A stretch of 64,000 nucleotides of DNA from Motiliproteus sediminis (GTDB taxonomy: Bacteria; Pseudomonadota; Gammaproteobacteria; Pseudomonadales; Balneatricaceae): contig NZ_JAERQK010000003.1 of assembly GCF_017912535.1 (NCBI RefSeq), forward strand, positions 62,001-126,000, read 5' to 3'. This document shows positions 1 to 8,746 of the stretch, piece by piece. The position numbers and the translations under genes are program-made. How positions within the stretch are numbered: position 1 is the stretch's first letter; each line of letters opens with the position of its first letter. Below the pieces are notes generated by a model, which worked only from the letters and a program-made list of their open reading frames with translations, was not told the origin of the DNA and searched no databases.

Positions 1-1565
1 GTTTCAACGCGCTGCTGAAGACGCTCGAAGAGCCGCCCCCCCATATCAAATTCCTGTTGGCCACCACCGATCCGCAGAAATTGCCGGTGACTATCCTGTC
101 CCGCTGCTTGCAGTTCAATCTGAAGAATATGGTGGCGGAACGGATCGTTGAGCATCTGCAGATGGTGCTGACGGCGGAGCAGTTTAGCTACGAAGATGCG
201 GCCTTGTGGTTGTTGGCCAGAGCGGCCAGCGGCAGTATGCGTGACGCTATGAGTTTGGCCGATCAGGCAATCGCCTTCTGCAGTGGCGAGCTGCGCGAAG
301 CAGATGTGCGCGCCATGCTGGGGAGCGTTGACCACCGTCAGGTGATGACTCTGCTGCAGCAGGTGGGCTCCGGATCGGCGTCGGGTGCGTTGCAGGCGGT
401 GGCCAGCATGGCGGAGTTTGGTGCTGACTACGACGGCGTGCTGGCGGAGCTGCTGAGTCTGCTGCATCGCATTACTTTGGCGCAGATGGTGCCGGACAGT
501 GTCGATAACAGCCAGGGCGACCGGGATGCCGTTGTTGCCTTAGCGGGCAGTCTGCGGGCCGAAGATGTACAGCTTTTTTATCAGATAGCGCTCAACGGGC
601 GGCGAGACTTGCCGCATGTACCTGATCCCCGTGACGGGCTTGAGATGACGCTGCTGCGAATGATCGCCTTCCGCCCGGTACAGGCCGGGGAGGTAGCGTT
701 GCCAGACGCTTCGACACCGGAGGCTGTCGCTACGCCGGTGGTAACCGCGCCGGAAATACAGGCGGAGCAGGCCGATCCCCGTCCCGCCAGCGCTACTGCT
801 GCCGACTCTCCATCACCGCGCCCGCCGGTGACAGATGAGAGCGATAACCATGTGGCCGATGGCGAAGATCTGTCAGCTTACGAACAGATGCCCCCTTGGG
901 AGCAATCCGGGGGCGACGACCCGCTAAAAAAGCCTGAGCCCCCGGCGGCGGGGGTGGAACACCCCCTCTCGACTGAAGGCGCCGTAGCGCCGTTCGAGGA
1001 GGCGGTGGCGTCGGATCCTGTGCTGGATCCCGGCCCCGAATTGACAGCCCCGTCTCGGGTTGCTTCTCTGCAGCCGGAGGTCGCGGCTGAGTCCAGGGTT
1101 GATGCACACTCCACCTCCGCGCAAGCTGCGCCTGCCGGTGACACGCCGGCGCTGCGGCTGGATGCGTTGCAGCCGGAGGATTGGATTTCTCTCCTGGCCG
1201 CGATTGGCGTCACCGGCATGACCTACAACATAGCCGCAAACGCCGCACTGGAGGAGGTAAAAGAGAGCACGCTCTGTTTTAGCCTCGGGGCGCAACAGTA
1301 TCATCTGTTCAACGATACCCATGCCCGGCGGATTGAGGCCGCGTTGAGTGAGTATTTTTCGGCACCGGTCACACTGGCTGTGGTCGAAGCAGAGAGCAGT
1401 CGTGAAACGCCGGCGCAATACAAGGCGCGTAAGCAGCGTGAGCGTCAGGCGGAGGCGCTAGCCGCCATTGAACAGGATCCCAATGTACAGGCGATCATTG
1501 AGCGTTTTGATGCCAGCCTGGATCTTGCATCGGTGCGTCCTTTAGATCCCGAACCCACGAGGTAG
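1..1565 (+). CDS. dnaX: DNA polymerase III subunit gamma/tau (5' truncated by window edge)
   Basis: Clamp-loader ATPase of the replicative polymerase. The frame is open from base 3 and reads FNALLKTLEEPP, then the sensor-1 region LLATTDPQKLPVTILSRC. The Walker A and zinc-binding parts therefore lie upstream of the window. A collar domain follows, then a long proline/alanine/acid-rich linker (about bases 680-1150), then the tau-specific C-terminal domain V (about bases 1150-1560), which in E. coli tau contacts the polymerase alpha subunit. The linker holds an A AAA AAG slippery heptamer, listed separately, that should yield the shorter gamma form. It is the first gene of a dense run with ybaB (6-nt gap) and recR. 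Identity is secure; only the 5' end is missing. Confidence 0.97.
   Translation, partial: FNALLKTLEEPPPHIKFLLATTDPQKLPVTILSRCLQFNLKNMVAERIVEHLQMVLTAEQFSYEDAALWLLARAASGSMRDAMSLADQAIAFCSGELREADVRAMLGSVDHRQVMTLLQQVGSGSASGALQAVASMAEFGADYDGVLAELLSLLHRITLAQMVPDSVDNSQGDRDAVVALAGSLRAEDVQLFYQIALNGRRDLPHVPDPRDGLEMTLLRMIAFRPVQAGEVALPDASTPEAVATPVVTAPEIQAEQADPRPASATAADSPSPRPPVTDESDNHVADGEDLSAYEQMPPWEQSGGDDPLKKPEPPAAGVEHPLSTEGAVAPFEEAVASDPVLDPGPELTAPSRVASLQPEVAAESRVDAHSTSAQAAPAGDTPALRLDALQPEDWISLLAAIGVTGMTYNIAANAALEEVKESTLCFSLGAQQYHLFNDTHARRIEAALSEYFSAPVTLAVVEAESSRETPAQYKARKQRERQAEALAAIEQDPNVQAIIERFDASLDLASVRPLDPEPTR
926..954 (+). other. Programmed -1 ribosomal frameshift signal in dnaX (gamma production)
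   Basis: In-frame slippery heptamer A AAA AAG at 926-932 (zero frame CTA AAA AAG). After a six-base spacer comes a perfect GC hairpin, CCCCCG (939-944) with CGGGGG (949-954) and a 4-nt loop. After a -1 slip the ribosome reads GCC and then TGA at 935-937, so the shortened product gains one alanine and stops. This is the same layout as in E. coli dnaX, where one extra residue also precedes the stop. The location at the start of the linker to the tau domain also fits. Confidence 0.88.
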
Positions 1566-1571
1566 AGAGCG

Positions 1572-1898
1572 ATGATGAAAGGTGGTATGGGCAACCTGAT
1601 GAAGCAGGCCCAGGAGATGCAGCAGAAACTGCAGCAGGCACAGGAAGAGCTGGCGAATGCGGAAGTGGTCGGCGAGTCCGGCGCCGGTATGGTGAAAATC
1701 ACCATGACCGGTCGTCACGATGTGCGTAAGGTCGAAATTGATCCGAGCCTGCTGCAAGAGGACAAAGAGATTCTTGAGGATCTGCTGGCCGCAGCGGTTA
1801 ACGATGCTGTGCGTCGGATCGAAGCCAGCAACCAGGAGAAAATGGCTGCGTTGACCGGTGGCATGGGCATGCCTCCCGGCTTCAAAATGCCGTTCTGA
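1572..1898 (+). CDS. ybaB: YbaB/EbfC family nucleoid-associated protein
   Basis: A 108-residue DNA-binding protein of the YbaB/EbfC family, which forms dimers on DNA and is almost always encoded between dnaX and recR, as here. The sequence shows the typical glycine/methionine-rich N-terminus ([19 protein letters not shown]), a coiled-coil-like helix, the central strand region with [21 protein letters not shown], and a Gly/Met/Pro-rich tail ([13 protein letters not shown]). Length matches the family. It begins 6 nt after the dnaX stop and ends 2 nt before recR, so it is almost certainly co-transcribed with both. Its precise role is unsettled in the literature. Confidence 0.95.
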   Translation: MMKGGMGNLMKQAQEMQQKLQQAQEELANAEVVGESGAGMVKITMTGRHDVRKVEIDPSLLQEDKEILEDLLAAAVNDAVRRIEASNQEKMAALTGGMGMPPGFKMPF

Positions 1899-1900
1899 AT

Positions 1901-2497
1901 ATGTCGTTCAGCCCCCTGATTGATCAGTTGATTGGTGCGCTGCGGGTGTTGCCCGGCGTTGGAGCCAAGTCCGCCCAGCGGATGGCGTTTCAGTTGCTGG
2001 AGCGTGATCGCTCTGGCGCGCTGAAGCTGGCCCAATCCCTCAGCGAAGCGATGGAGCGGGTAGGGCATTGCCGTCGCTGCCGCACGTTGACCGAGCTTGA
2101 TGAATGCAAGATCTGCAGCAGCGAGCGGCGCGATGAATCGCTGATCTGCGTGGTGGAAACCCCCGCTGATGTCCTCGCCATCGAGCAGACGGGCAGCTTC
2201 CGCGGGCGCTATTATGTGCTGCACGGACACCTGTCGCCCATCGATGGGCTGGGGCCTGAAGAGGTTGGCATTCCGCAGCTACTGGAGTTGGTGCAGCACA
2301 GTGATATCAGCGAATTGGTGATCGCCACCAATCCGACTGTCGAGGGCGAAGCCACGGCGCACTATATTTTCGAGCAGGTTCGACCGCTGGCTATTACAGT
2401 TACCCGTATCGCACACGGGGTCCCCTTGGGGGGAGAGCTGGAGTACGTGGACGGTGGAACCCTGGCTCATGCTTTTGCAGGACGCAAACAACTGTGA
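1901..2497 (+). CDS. recR: Recombination mediator RecR
   Basis: Recombination mediator that acts with RecO (and RecF) to load RecA on SSB-coated gaps. The 198 residues match the family. They show an N-terminal helix-hairpin-helix ([20 protein letters not shown]), a four-cysteine zinc finger (CRRC near residue 57 and CKIC near residue 69), and a Toprim domain starting [14 protein letters not shown]. The C-terminal Walker-B-like region follows, ending in the usual [18 protein letters not shown] segment. The stop codon overlaps the GTG start of rnd (GTGA), which implies translational coupling. Confidence 0.97.
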   Translation: MSFSPLIDQLIGALRVLPGVGAKSAQRMAFQLLERDRSGALKLAQSLSEAMERVGHCRRCRTLTELDECKICSSERRDESLICVVETPADVLAIEQTGSFRGRYYVLHGHLSPIDGLGPEEVGIPQLLELVQHSDISELVIATNPTVEGEATAHYIFEQVRPLAITVTRIAHGVPLGGELEYVDGGTLAHAFAGRKQL

Positions 2498-3663
2498 TTA
2501 ATCGACCGCTGGAACAAACCGTACAGGCGCGCTTTGATCAAAAGGTGGCCGCTGCCGAATGGGTAGACAGCCAGTCGCGTTTGGAGGCGTTGTGTCTCCA
2601 GTGGCGACAGCAGCCGGTGATCGGGCTCGATACCGAATTTATCCGTACCGATACTTTTTACCCTAAACCCGGGTTGATTCAGGTGGCCTGTGCTCAAGGG
2701 GTTTATCTGATAGATCCGCTGGCCATCGATAGTATGGCTCCTCTGGTGGGGTTGTTCGAAGATTCCAAGGTGCTCAAGGTATTGCACGCCTGCAGCGAGG
2801 ATCTTGAGCTGTTTGCCAGCAGTTACGGCGCGGTTCCCCAGCCGCTGTTTGATACCCAGGTGGCCTGTGCGTTTGCAGGCTTTGGGCTGTCCATCGGTTA
2901 TCAGCGACTGCTGGAGACCTTCTTTAACTTCAGTGTCGACAAGCAGGAGACGCGCTCGGACTGGCTGCAGCGCCCGCTGACAGAGTCTCAGCGACGCTAT
3001 GCCGCGCTCGATGTGGTTTATCTGGACGAGATCTATCAGCGTTTGGCCACCCGGCTGCGTGAAAAGGGCAGCTACGACTGGGTCCTGGCCGAATGTCAGC
3101 AGCTCGCTGACGAGGCGCTGGTCACGCCTGATCCGGACCAGTATTACCACCGTTTCCGTCAGGCCTGGAAGCTAAAGCCGCAACAACTCAAAGTGCTGCA
3201 GTCGGTGTCGGCCTGGCGAGAGCGCGAGGCTCGGGTGCGCGACATGCCGCGCAACTTTCTGCTGCATAACAACAGTGTGGTCGGTATTGCGATGAAGCAG
3301 CCGCGCACTCTGGGGGAGCTGTCGCGCATCGAGCAGATCCGCGGGCGCACGCTGTCCAAGGATGGCGAAGCCTTGCTCAGTCTGGTGGCGGCGGCGCAGG
3401 ATAGCGCCACGGTTCCCGAAGCGCCCGGCGCGCCGTTGCCCTCATCGGAAGGTAATCGGGTCAAGGTGCTGAAAAAAACGGTACAGGCCGTCGCTGCGGA
3501 GTGGGACATAGCCCCGGAGCTGCTGGTGCGCAAGCGTGATCTGGAAGCGCTGGTGCGTTCCGGAATGGGGGGCGGTGGCTATTGTCTGCCCCAGGGACTG
3601 ACAGGGTGGCGTGAGCCCCTGATAGGACAACCGCTGTTGCAGGCGTTGCAGCAGACTAGCTAG
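2494..3663 (+). CDS. rnd: Ribonuclease D
   Basis: 3'-5' exoribonuclease of the DEDDy family that trims tRNA and other small RNA 3' ends. The catalytic signature is visible: IGLDTEF (D and E), [10 protein letters not shown] (second D), and [13 protein letters not shown] (Y and last D). An HRDC-type helical region follows the nuclease domain (about residue 205 on). At 389 residues it is slightly longer than E. coli RNase D. The start is GTG at 2494, chosen because it overlaps the recR stop in a GTGA arrangement and precedes the conserved block at the expected distance. Its own stop overlaps the next start, so translation is probably coupled along the run. Confidence 0.95.
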   Translation: MINRPLEQTVQARFDQKVAAAEWVDSQSRLEALCLQWRQQPVIGLDTEFIRTDTFYPKPGLIQVACAQGVYLIDPLAIDSMAPLVGLFEDSKVLKVLHACSEDLELFASSYGAVPQPLFDTQVACAFAGFGLSIGYQRLLETFFNFSVDKQETRSDWLQRPLTESQRRYAALDVVYLDEIYQRLATRLREKGSYDWVLAECQQLADEALVTPDPDQYYHRFRQAWKLKPQQLKVLQSVSAWREREARVRDMPRNFLLHNNSVVGIAMKQPRTLGELSRIEQIRGRTLSKDGEALLSLVAAAQDSATVPEAPGAPLPSSEGNRVKVLKKTVQAVAAEWDIAPELLVRKRDLEALVRSGMGGGGYCLPQGLTGWREPLIGQPLLQALQQTS

Positions 3664-3962
3664 TGGTAATGCTGATGAAGATGATCTGTTCGGTGTACAA
3701 GAGCACCAGGAAAGACGAGATGTACCTGTACGTCGATAAGCGTGAAGAGCTGCAGCGGGTGCCGGAGCCGCTGCTGGAGATGTTTGGTGCGGCTAAGCAG
3801 GCGATGACGCTGTTGATCACGCCGGAGAAAAAGCTGGCACGCGCTGACGCACAAGAGGTGTTGGCGCAGATTCGTGACAAGGGTTACTACCTGCAGATGC
3901 CGCCGGCCAAGGAGGAGTACCTGCTCGATCTCTACAAGGCTCCCACCGAAGGCAAGTACTGA
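3663..3962 (+). CDS. ycgL: YcgL domain-containing protein
   Basis: Small conserved gammaproteobacterial protein (YcgL, UPF0745 type) of unknown biochemical function. The core ICSVYKSTRKDEMYLYVDKRE, the LLITPEKKLARAD segment and the GYYLQMPPAKEEYL motif are diagnostic. The open frame starts with GTG at 3663, overlapping the rnd stop TAG. ATG codons at 3669, 3675 and 3681 are alternatives, and the family consensus begins near MKMICSVY, so the real start may be 3675. Its stop codon overlaps the ycgN ATG (TGATG). The rnd-ycgL-ycgN order is common in related genomes, which suggests an RNA- or division-related role without proving one. Confidence 0.88.
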   Translation: MVMLMKMICSVYKSTRKDEMYLYVDKREELQRVPEPLLEMFGAAKQAMTLLITPEKKLARADAQEVLAQIRDKGYYLQMPPAKEEYLLDLYKAPTEGKY

Positions 3963-4408
3963 TGGCCGCGCAGCCGTTCTGGCAGGGTAAATCGCTGGAA
4001 GAGATGAGCAATGCCGAGTGGGAGTCGCTTTGCGATGGCTGCGGTAAGTGTTGTCTGCACAAGATTGAAGACGAAGATACCGGCGAGTTCCTGTATACCG
4101 CGATCGCCTGTCAACTGCTTGACCTGAAATCCTGTCGTTGCAGTGATTATCCGCATCGGCAGCAGCGGGTTCCCGGCTGTTTGCAGCTGCGTCCGGAAAC
4201 GGTTGTTGAGTACAGCTGGTTGCCGCGCTCCTGTGCCTATCGGCTGTTGAGCGAAGGGCAGCCGCTGCCTGAGTGGCATCCTTTGATCAGTGGTTCACCG
4301 CTGACCGTGCACGAGGCTGGCGTGTCGGTGCGGGAATGGGCCGTCAGTGAGCTGACCGTCAGTGATGACGACTGGTACGATCTGGTCTTGGACGGTGTCC
4401 AGCTATAA
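3962..4408 (+). CDS. ycgN: YcgN family cysteine-cluster protein
   Basis: 148-residue member of the YcgN/UPF0260 cysteine-cluster family. Cysteine pairs appear in LCDGCGKCCLHKIED, ACQLL, CRCSDYPHRQ, VPGCLQL and SCAYRLL, the pattern expected for a metal or Fe-S site. WLPRSCAYRLLSEGQPLPEWHPL is the conserved C-terminal block. Function is unknown in the family. The ATG overlaps the ycgL stop (TGATG), so it is the last, translationally coupled gene of the dnaX-ycgN run. A 9-bp inverted repeat follows the stop. Confidence 0.9.
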   Translation: MAAQPFWQGKSLEEMSNAEWESLCDGCGKCCLHKIEDEDTGEFLYTAIACQLLDLKSCRCSDYPHRQQRVPGCLQLRPETVVEYSWLPRSCAYRLLSEGQPLPEWHPLISGSPLTVHEAGVSVREWAVSELTVSDDDWYDLVLDGVQL

Positions 4409-4413
4409 GATTG

Positions 4414-4452
4414 CAGCGCCGGCTGGCGACCGCTAGGTGTTCTCCGGCGCTG
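4414..4452. terminator. Inverted repeat between convergent ycgN and an outer-membrane gene
   Basis: CAGCGCCGG (4414-4422) pairs perfectly with CCGGCGCTG (4444-4452) across a 21-nt loop, exactly between two convergent stop codons. There is no T-run, so it is not a classical intrinsic terminator. It could act as a weak or factor-assisted bidirectional terminator. Confidence 0.35.
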
Positions 4453-4469
4453 CTGTCCGTGGGCTGAAG

Positions 4470-5000
4470 TTAGAATCGGTAGCCCAGCGATGCGCCGACG
4501 GACAGGGGTGAGCCGATTTGGAAACTGACGCCGTTGTCCTCAATTCTACCGAAATCCTGATAGCGCAGTTCGGCACCGACGAATAGCCGGTTGCTGAGCT
4601 GGTGCTCGACCCCCAGACGTGCCTGCCAGAGCGTGATACTGTCCCTGCCTTGCATGGAGGCTGAGGTGTAAAACTCGGGTTCGCTATAGCCGACTCCGAT
4701 CCCGGCGTAGTAGCTGAGCGATTCGCCTTGGCCAAAGTGGTAATCATAATTAACGGCATAGGTGATCAAATCGGCGTCTACATCGAAACCTGGCCTGGAC
4801 GAATCCATTCCGTTTATCTGTAATTCCACCTCAATAGCGTGGGCGGCGGAGCGATAGCCGAGCGCGACGCCGAAGGATTGCTCATCATCGAATTCATCGC
4901 TATTCCACAGGTAGTGAGTGTTTATCTTGGCCACCCCGTCCGCATGGACCGGTGCGGCCAGGAAGCTTAGGCCTAGAAGAGCATAGGTTGCTTTGGTCAT
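4470..5000 (-). CDS. Outer-membrane beta-barrel protein (OmpA/OprF-like 8-strand type)
   Basis: 176 residues with a clear signal peptide (MTKATYALLGLSFLAAPVHA, cleavage after the AHA-like site near residue 20). Alternating hydrophobic/aromatic strands follow, ending in LGYRF with the C-terminal aromatic residue needed for barrel insertion by BAM. The segment YDYHFGQGESLSYYAGIGVGY followed by GAELRYQDFG is typical of small porin-like barrels in which glycine and tyrosine recur at strand ends. AGGAG lies 7 nt before the ATG, supporting this start. No peptidoglycan-binding OmpA domain is present. The gene is monocistronic and convergent with ycgN. The specific role is unknown. Confidence 0.75.
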   Translation of the reverse strand: MTKATYALLGLSFLAAPVHADGVAKINTHYLWNSDEFDDEQSFGVALGYRSAAHAIEVELQINGMDSSRPGFDVDADLITYAVNYDYHFGQGESLSYYAGIGVGYSEPEFYTSASMQGRDSITLWQARLGVEHQLSNRLFVGAELRYQDFGRIEDNGVSFQIGSPLSVGASLGYRF

Positions 5001-5080
5001 GAGAGATCTCCTTTTCGGAACCTGGCTGAAGATATACGCTGGCGGCGTGCCTATGGCTTGCCCCTGCAGGTGAAAACCCG

Positions 5081-6019
5081 GTGTTTTGGCATCAGTGGTC
5101 TATGCTTGGCGTGAACGGTTTGGGGCTGTCTGCAGGGGAGGGCGGCTTGATCGATCGATTGGAACATTTCTGGGTGGAGCAGGTGCGCGCCCCGGCGACA
5201 GCGATGCTTGACCCTCGTTATCCACTGCCGCCGCGCACCGCTATTTTTCGATCCGCGATTTTGCTCGCGCTGCTGTTAGCGCTGCTCCTTGCTACCTTGA
5301 TGGGCGATGAGGGGGCTGATTTCAGTCGGCAGACTCGGCTGTTGTTCTGGTGGCTGCACTGTTTTCCTATTCTGATGCTGCTGCTCTTCAGTGCCGCACC
5401 GCTGATGCGCAGAGGAGTGTCCGTGCCTGTGGCAGTGTTGCTGGCGCTTGTTCTGACGTTGCCGTTGGCTGCTGTGTTATCGCTCGGGATAGATCGCAGC
5501 TTCGGAATTCATGACCCGGAATTGGCGAGCGCGAGATGGTGGGGCGCGATGGTGGTTATGGAGACACTCGATATTGCTCCGGCTGTCGCCGTTTTGTGGG
5601 GTCTGGTGCTGTTGCTTGCGGGCAGTGGTCGTTCATCGTCGGCGGATTTGGTTGACAGCACGGCGGACAGTGCGGGTCGATGGCCGGAAATACTGGCAGA
5701 CGTGCCACCGGCAAAGCGCGGTGATCTCTACGCTGTGCAGGTCGATCAGCACTACCTTACGGTATTTTCCAGCGGTGGAGAAACGCTGGTCAGGTGCTCG
5801 CTCAGCGATTTTTTAAAGACTTCGGCGGGTGCCTGCGGGGTGCAGATTAGTCGCTCGGTGTGGGTGAGCCTTGGGTATGTAGAGCGCGTCTCGAGCATCC
5901 ATGGAACGGTGTACGTCTTTTTGCCAGGCGGTTGTAAGTTTGCAGTCAGCCGCCGGCGAATTGGGTTGGTGAGGGCGAGTCTGAGGGTTGGTCGCCCTGT
6001 TCATGGTCGTGCTGATTAG
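5081..6019 (+). CDS. Membrane-anchored LytTR-type DNA-binding regulator
   Basis: 312-residue protein with four hydrophobic segments (about residues 55-75, 88-110, 113-135 and 155-182) and a C-terminal LytTR domain (about residues 208-300). The LytTR domain is recognised from GDLYAVQVDQHYLTVFSSGG, then VRCSLSDFL, then QISRSVWVSLGYVERV. LytTR domains bind DNA direct repeats, so this looks like a one-component membrane regulator. No receiver domain or sensor kinase is adjacent. The GTG start at 5081 is preferred because AGGTGA lies 7 nt upstream. ATG at 5102 is an alternative but has no ribosome site. A bidirectional terminator follows. Confidence 0.78.
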   Translation: MFWHQWSMLGVNGLGLSAGEGGLIDRLEHFWVEQVRAPATAMLDPRYPLPPRTAIFRSAILLALLLALLLATLMGDEGADFSRQTRLLFWWLHCFPILMLLLFSAAPLMRRGVSVPVAVLLALVLTLPLAAVLSLGIDRSFGIHDPELASARWWGAMVVMETLDIAPAVAVLWGLVLLLAGSGRSSSADLVDSTADSAGRWPEILADVPPAKRGDLYAVQVDQHYLTVFSSGGETLVRCSLSDFLKTSAGACGVQISRSVWVSLGYVERVSSIHGTVYVFLPGGCKFAVSRRRIGLVRASLRVGRPVHGRAD

Positions 6020-6029
6020 CGAAAAAAAA

Positions 6030-6053
6030 GGAGCGCCGCGGCGCTCCTTTTTT
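6030..6053. terminator. Bidirectional intrinsic terminator
   Basis: GGAGCGCCGCGGCGCTCC (6030-6047) is a perfect palindrome flanked by eight A before and six T after, so it can terminate both the LytTR gene and the leftward rpsA gene. Confidence 0.92.
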
Positions 6054-6074
6054 GATGGCTTGAAAAGCTAAGAC

Positions 6075-7757
6075 TTAGCTTTTGCCTTCCAGCTGCTGCT
6101 TGATCAGGTCGCCGATGGTGGTCGGGCCGCTGATTTCAGCTTGCTGCTGCTTGTTCAGGTTAGCCATGGCCGCTTTCTCGTCAGCTGCGTCTTTCGCTTT
6201 GATAGACAGGCTGATGGTGCGGTTCTTGCGATCAACGTTGACGATCTTGGCTTCAACCTGCTCGCCTTCCTTCAGGACGTCGCGCGCGTCTTCAACGCGA
6301 TCAACGCTTAGCTCGGAGACTTTCAGGATGCCTTCAACGCCTTCGGCCAGCTCGACAACAGCTACACGTGCGTCAACGCTCTTGACGGTACCATTAACGA
6401 TGGTGCCCTTGGCGTTGGTTGCTGCGTAATCGCTGAAGGGGTCGCCGTCCAGTTGCTTGATGCCCAGGGAGATGCGCTCTTTCTCGGCGTCGATGGAGAG
6501 GATAACCGCTTCCACTTCTTCGCCTTTCTTGAAGTTGCGCAGGGCCGCTTCGTTGTCGCCTTCCCAGGAGATGTCAGACATGTGAACCAGGCCATCCAGA
6601 TCGCCTTCCAGACCAACAAAGATACCGAAATCGGTGATGGTCTTGATGGTGCCGGAAACCTTGTCGTTGGTAGAGAACTTCTCGGAGAAGGTTACCCACG
6701 GATTGTCAGCGCACTGCTTGATGCCCAGGGAGATACGACGACGCTCTTCGTCCACGTCCAGAACCATCACTTCCACTTCGTCGCCCAGCTGAACAACTTT
6801 GGACGGGTGGATGTTCTTGTTGGTCCAGGACATCTCGGATACGTGTACCAGACCCTCAACACCATCTTCCAGCGACGCGAAGCAGCCGTAGTCGGTCAGG
6901 TTGGTAACGCGTGCCTGCACCTTGGTGCCAGCCGGATAGCGCTGCTTGATGTCGCTCCACGGATCATCGTGCAGCTGTTTCAGACCCAGAGACAGACGGC
7001 CGGTCTCTTTGTCGAACTTGATAACCTTAACGGTGATCTCGTCGCCCGGAGTCAGCATGTCGCTCGGATGAGAGATACGCTTCCACGCCATGTCGGTGAT
7101 GTGCAGCAGGCCGTCAACGCCGCCCAGATCTACGAACGCGCCGTAGTTGGTCAGATTCTTGACGAAGCCTTTAACTTCCATGCCTTCCTGAATAGTGGCC
7201 AGCAGCTCGTCGCGCTGGGCGCTGTTAGCTTCCTGAAGAACCGCACGACGGGAGACAACGATGTTGTTGCGCTTGGGATCCAGCTTGATCAGCTTGAATT
7301 CCAGCTCCTTGCCTTCCAGGTGATCAACGTCACGAACCGGACGTACGTCAACCAGAGAGCCCGGCAGGAAGCCCTGAATATTGTTGATCGCAACGGTGAA
7401 GCCGCCTTTGACCTTACCGTTGATCATGCCCTTGACGGTTTCTTCAGCGTCGAAGGCCTTCTGCAGCTGCTGCCATGTTTCGGCGCGCTTGGCCTTCTCG
7501 CGAGACAGCTTGGTCTCACCGAAGCCGTCTTCAACCGCTTCCAGAGCAACGCAAACGTCGTCGCCGACGGCGATTTCCAGCTCGGAAGAGGCGCTAACGA
7601 ACTGGCTGCGCGGAATAACCGCTTCAGATTTCAGACCAGCGTTAACGGTTACCCAGTCGGCGTCGATATCGATAACAGTACCGGTTACCAGTGAACCGGG
7701 CTTCATGTCGATATCTTTCAGGGATTCTTCAAAAAGTTCAGCAAAGCTTTCGCTCAT
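6075..7757 (-). CDS. rpsA: 30S ribosomal protein S1
   Basis: 560 residues, close to the 557 of E. coli S1. It binds mRNA on the small ribosomal subunit and helps start translation of structured or weakly ribosome-bound messages. Six S1 (OB-fold) repeats can be followed, each with the pattern G-x-V...YGxFVxL..GxxGLxHxSDxxW; examples are [24 protein letters not shown] and [23 protein letters not shown]. The ATG at 7757 opens [13 protein letters not shown], the family start, with TAGGA 6-7 nt upstream. In-frame codons further upstream are not conserved. No cmk lies immediately upstream, unlike many gammaproteobacteria. Confidence 0.97.
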   Translation of the reverse strand: MSESFAELFEESLKDIDMKPGSLVTGTVIDIDADWVTVNAGLKSEAVIPRSQFVSASSELEIAVGDDVCVALEAVEDGFGETKLSREKAKRAETWQQLQKAFDAEETVKGMINGKVKGGFTVAINNIQGFLPGSLVDVRPVRDVDHLEGKELEFKLIKLDPKRNNIVVSRRAVLQEANSAQRDELLATIQEGMEVKGFVKNLTNYGAFVDLGGVDGLLHITDMAWKRISHPSDMLTPGDEITVKVIKFDKETGRLSLGLKQLHDDPWSDIKQRYPAGTKVQARVTNLTDYGCFASLEDGVEGLVHVSEMSWTNKNIHPSKVVQLGDEVEVMVLDVDEERRRISLGIKQCADNPWVTFSEKFSTNDKVSGTIKTITDFGIFVGLEGDLDGLVHMSDISWEGDNEAALRNFKKGEEVEAVILSIDAEKERISLGIKQLDGDPFSDYAATNAKGTIVNGTVKSVDARVAVVELAEGVEGILKVSELSVDRVEDARDVLKEGEQVEAKIVNVDRKNRTISLSIKAKDAADEKAAMANLNKQQQAEISGPTTIGDLIKQQLEGKS

Positions 7758-7929
7758 TTTCAGTCCTAGGGGTCGGCCGGTTGCAGTGACCGGGACCACA
7801 GTTAAAACCCTGTACCGTCAGCTTGCACAGGTCAGTTCAACGTAGTTTTCCCGAGGCAGCAGGCTGACGTTACGCCGCCAAATGGGAAAATGAGGCACGA
7901 ATTATACAGTAACCTACTGGGGAATACAG
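7758..7929 (-). promoter_or_regulatory. rpsA leader with candidate -10 element
   Basis: On the minus strand a perfect TATAAT lies at 7906-7901, about 145 nt before the rpsA ATG. The matching -35 is poor (CTGTAT with a 17-nt spacer). A long leader is consistent with known autogenous control of rpsA by S1. The assignment rests mainly on the -10 box. Confidence 0.35.
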
Positions 7930-7965
7930 CTTTATTTCCGGTTGGCTGGACTGGCCGGGGTGACG

Positions 7966-8742
7966 TCAGAGCATGGCGTTGATGCGCTCGTTGAGCGGCT
8001 TGAGGCAGGGCGCGGTAATCTCGTTCAGGTCGCGGGCGAGACGGTCATTGATCAGGGTTTCGTCACCGCTTTTGTAGTATGCCAGCAGGTTGCGCTCTTC
8101 GGTTTTACTGTTGGGGACGAAAATGATGCCGTCGCCAAAGCAGAAGCCGAACGCGGGCAGGTGTTCATGTACGATGATGTCCTTCTCACTTTCGTCAAAG
8201 CTAAGCCGGTACTCCCGCAGAATATCGAGGTACACCGACGCCGCGGCCAGCGCCATGACCTCTTTCTGGAAGCTGTTGAAGCGGGTGGCATCTGAGGATG
8301 AGTTGAAAAAATCGGTCAGCACTTCCGTGGCGCGAATCCTTTCCTCCTGCAGGGGGAGGGGGGCGTAGCGCTCGTTTTCGGTGCGGTAGGCGCGCAGTGC
8401 CAGCAGTTCGCGCTCCAGCCGTTCAACCTTTTCATTGGCGATGGTCAGTTCAGAGGCCAGTTGCTCCTTTTCGCGGCTGAGAGCGATGATGATCTTTTCG
8501 GTGGGTGAGAGTTTCTTTTCGGCGATGTCAGGTGGCAGCTGCAGCTGGCCTTCGGTACCGACGGTGACTGCTTCAGGGCCGCCCTTGATCGGGATTACCT
8601 TGGTGCCGAAATCGGCCAGTTTGTTGACGTTCTCTTCATGCTGCTTTTCTACCTTGCCGTAGAGGAAGTAGCCGCCCACGCCGAGCACGCCGAGCAGAAC
8701 GACGACTATGGAGCCGAGAATGATCAGTTTGATATTGGGCAT
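7966..8742 (-). CDS. Membrane-anchored coiled-coil protein of unknown function, next to prc
   Basis: 258 residues. MPNIKLIILGSIVVVLLGVLGVGGYFLYGKVEKQ gives one N-terminal membrane helix (about residues 5-27), then a long charged coiled coil (about residues 85-125: KIIIALSREKEQLASELTIANEKVERLERELLALRAYRTENERY) and a globular C-terminus. The ATG at 8742 is chosen because it lies 4 nt after the stop of prc (8747) and directly precedes the membrane helix. I do not recognise the family. Tight coupling downstream of the tail-specific protease suggests an envelope partner, such as a factor working with Prc at the periplasmic face, but that is inference only. Confidence 0.7.
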   Translation of the reverse strand: MPNIKLIILGSIVVVLLGVLGVGGYFLYGKVEKQHEENVNKLADFGTKVIPIKGGPEAVTVGTEGQLQLPPDIAEKKLSPTEKIIIALSREKEQLASELTIANEKVERLERELLALRAYRTENERYAPLPLQEERIRATEVLTDFFNSSSDATRFNSFQKEVMALAAASVYLDILREYRLSFDESEKDIIVHEHLPAFGFCFGDGIIFVPNSKTEERNLLAYYKSGDETLINDRLARDLNEITAPCLKPLNERINAML

Positions 8743-8746
8743 GCGG

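Noticed and set aside
6453-7694. A 413-codon open frame antisense to rpsA
   Set aside because: No ribosome site, amino-acid make-up typical of reverse-strand shadow, and rpsA itself is certain.
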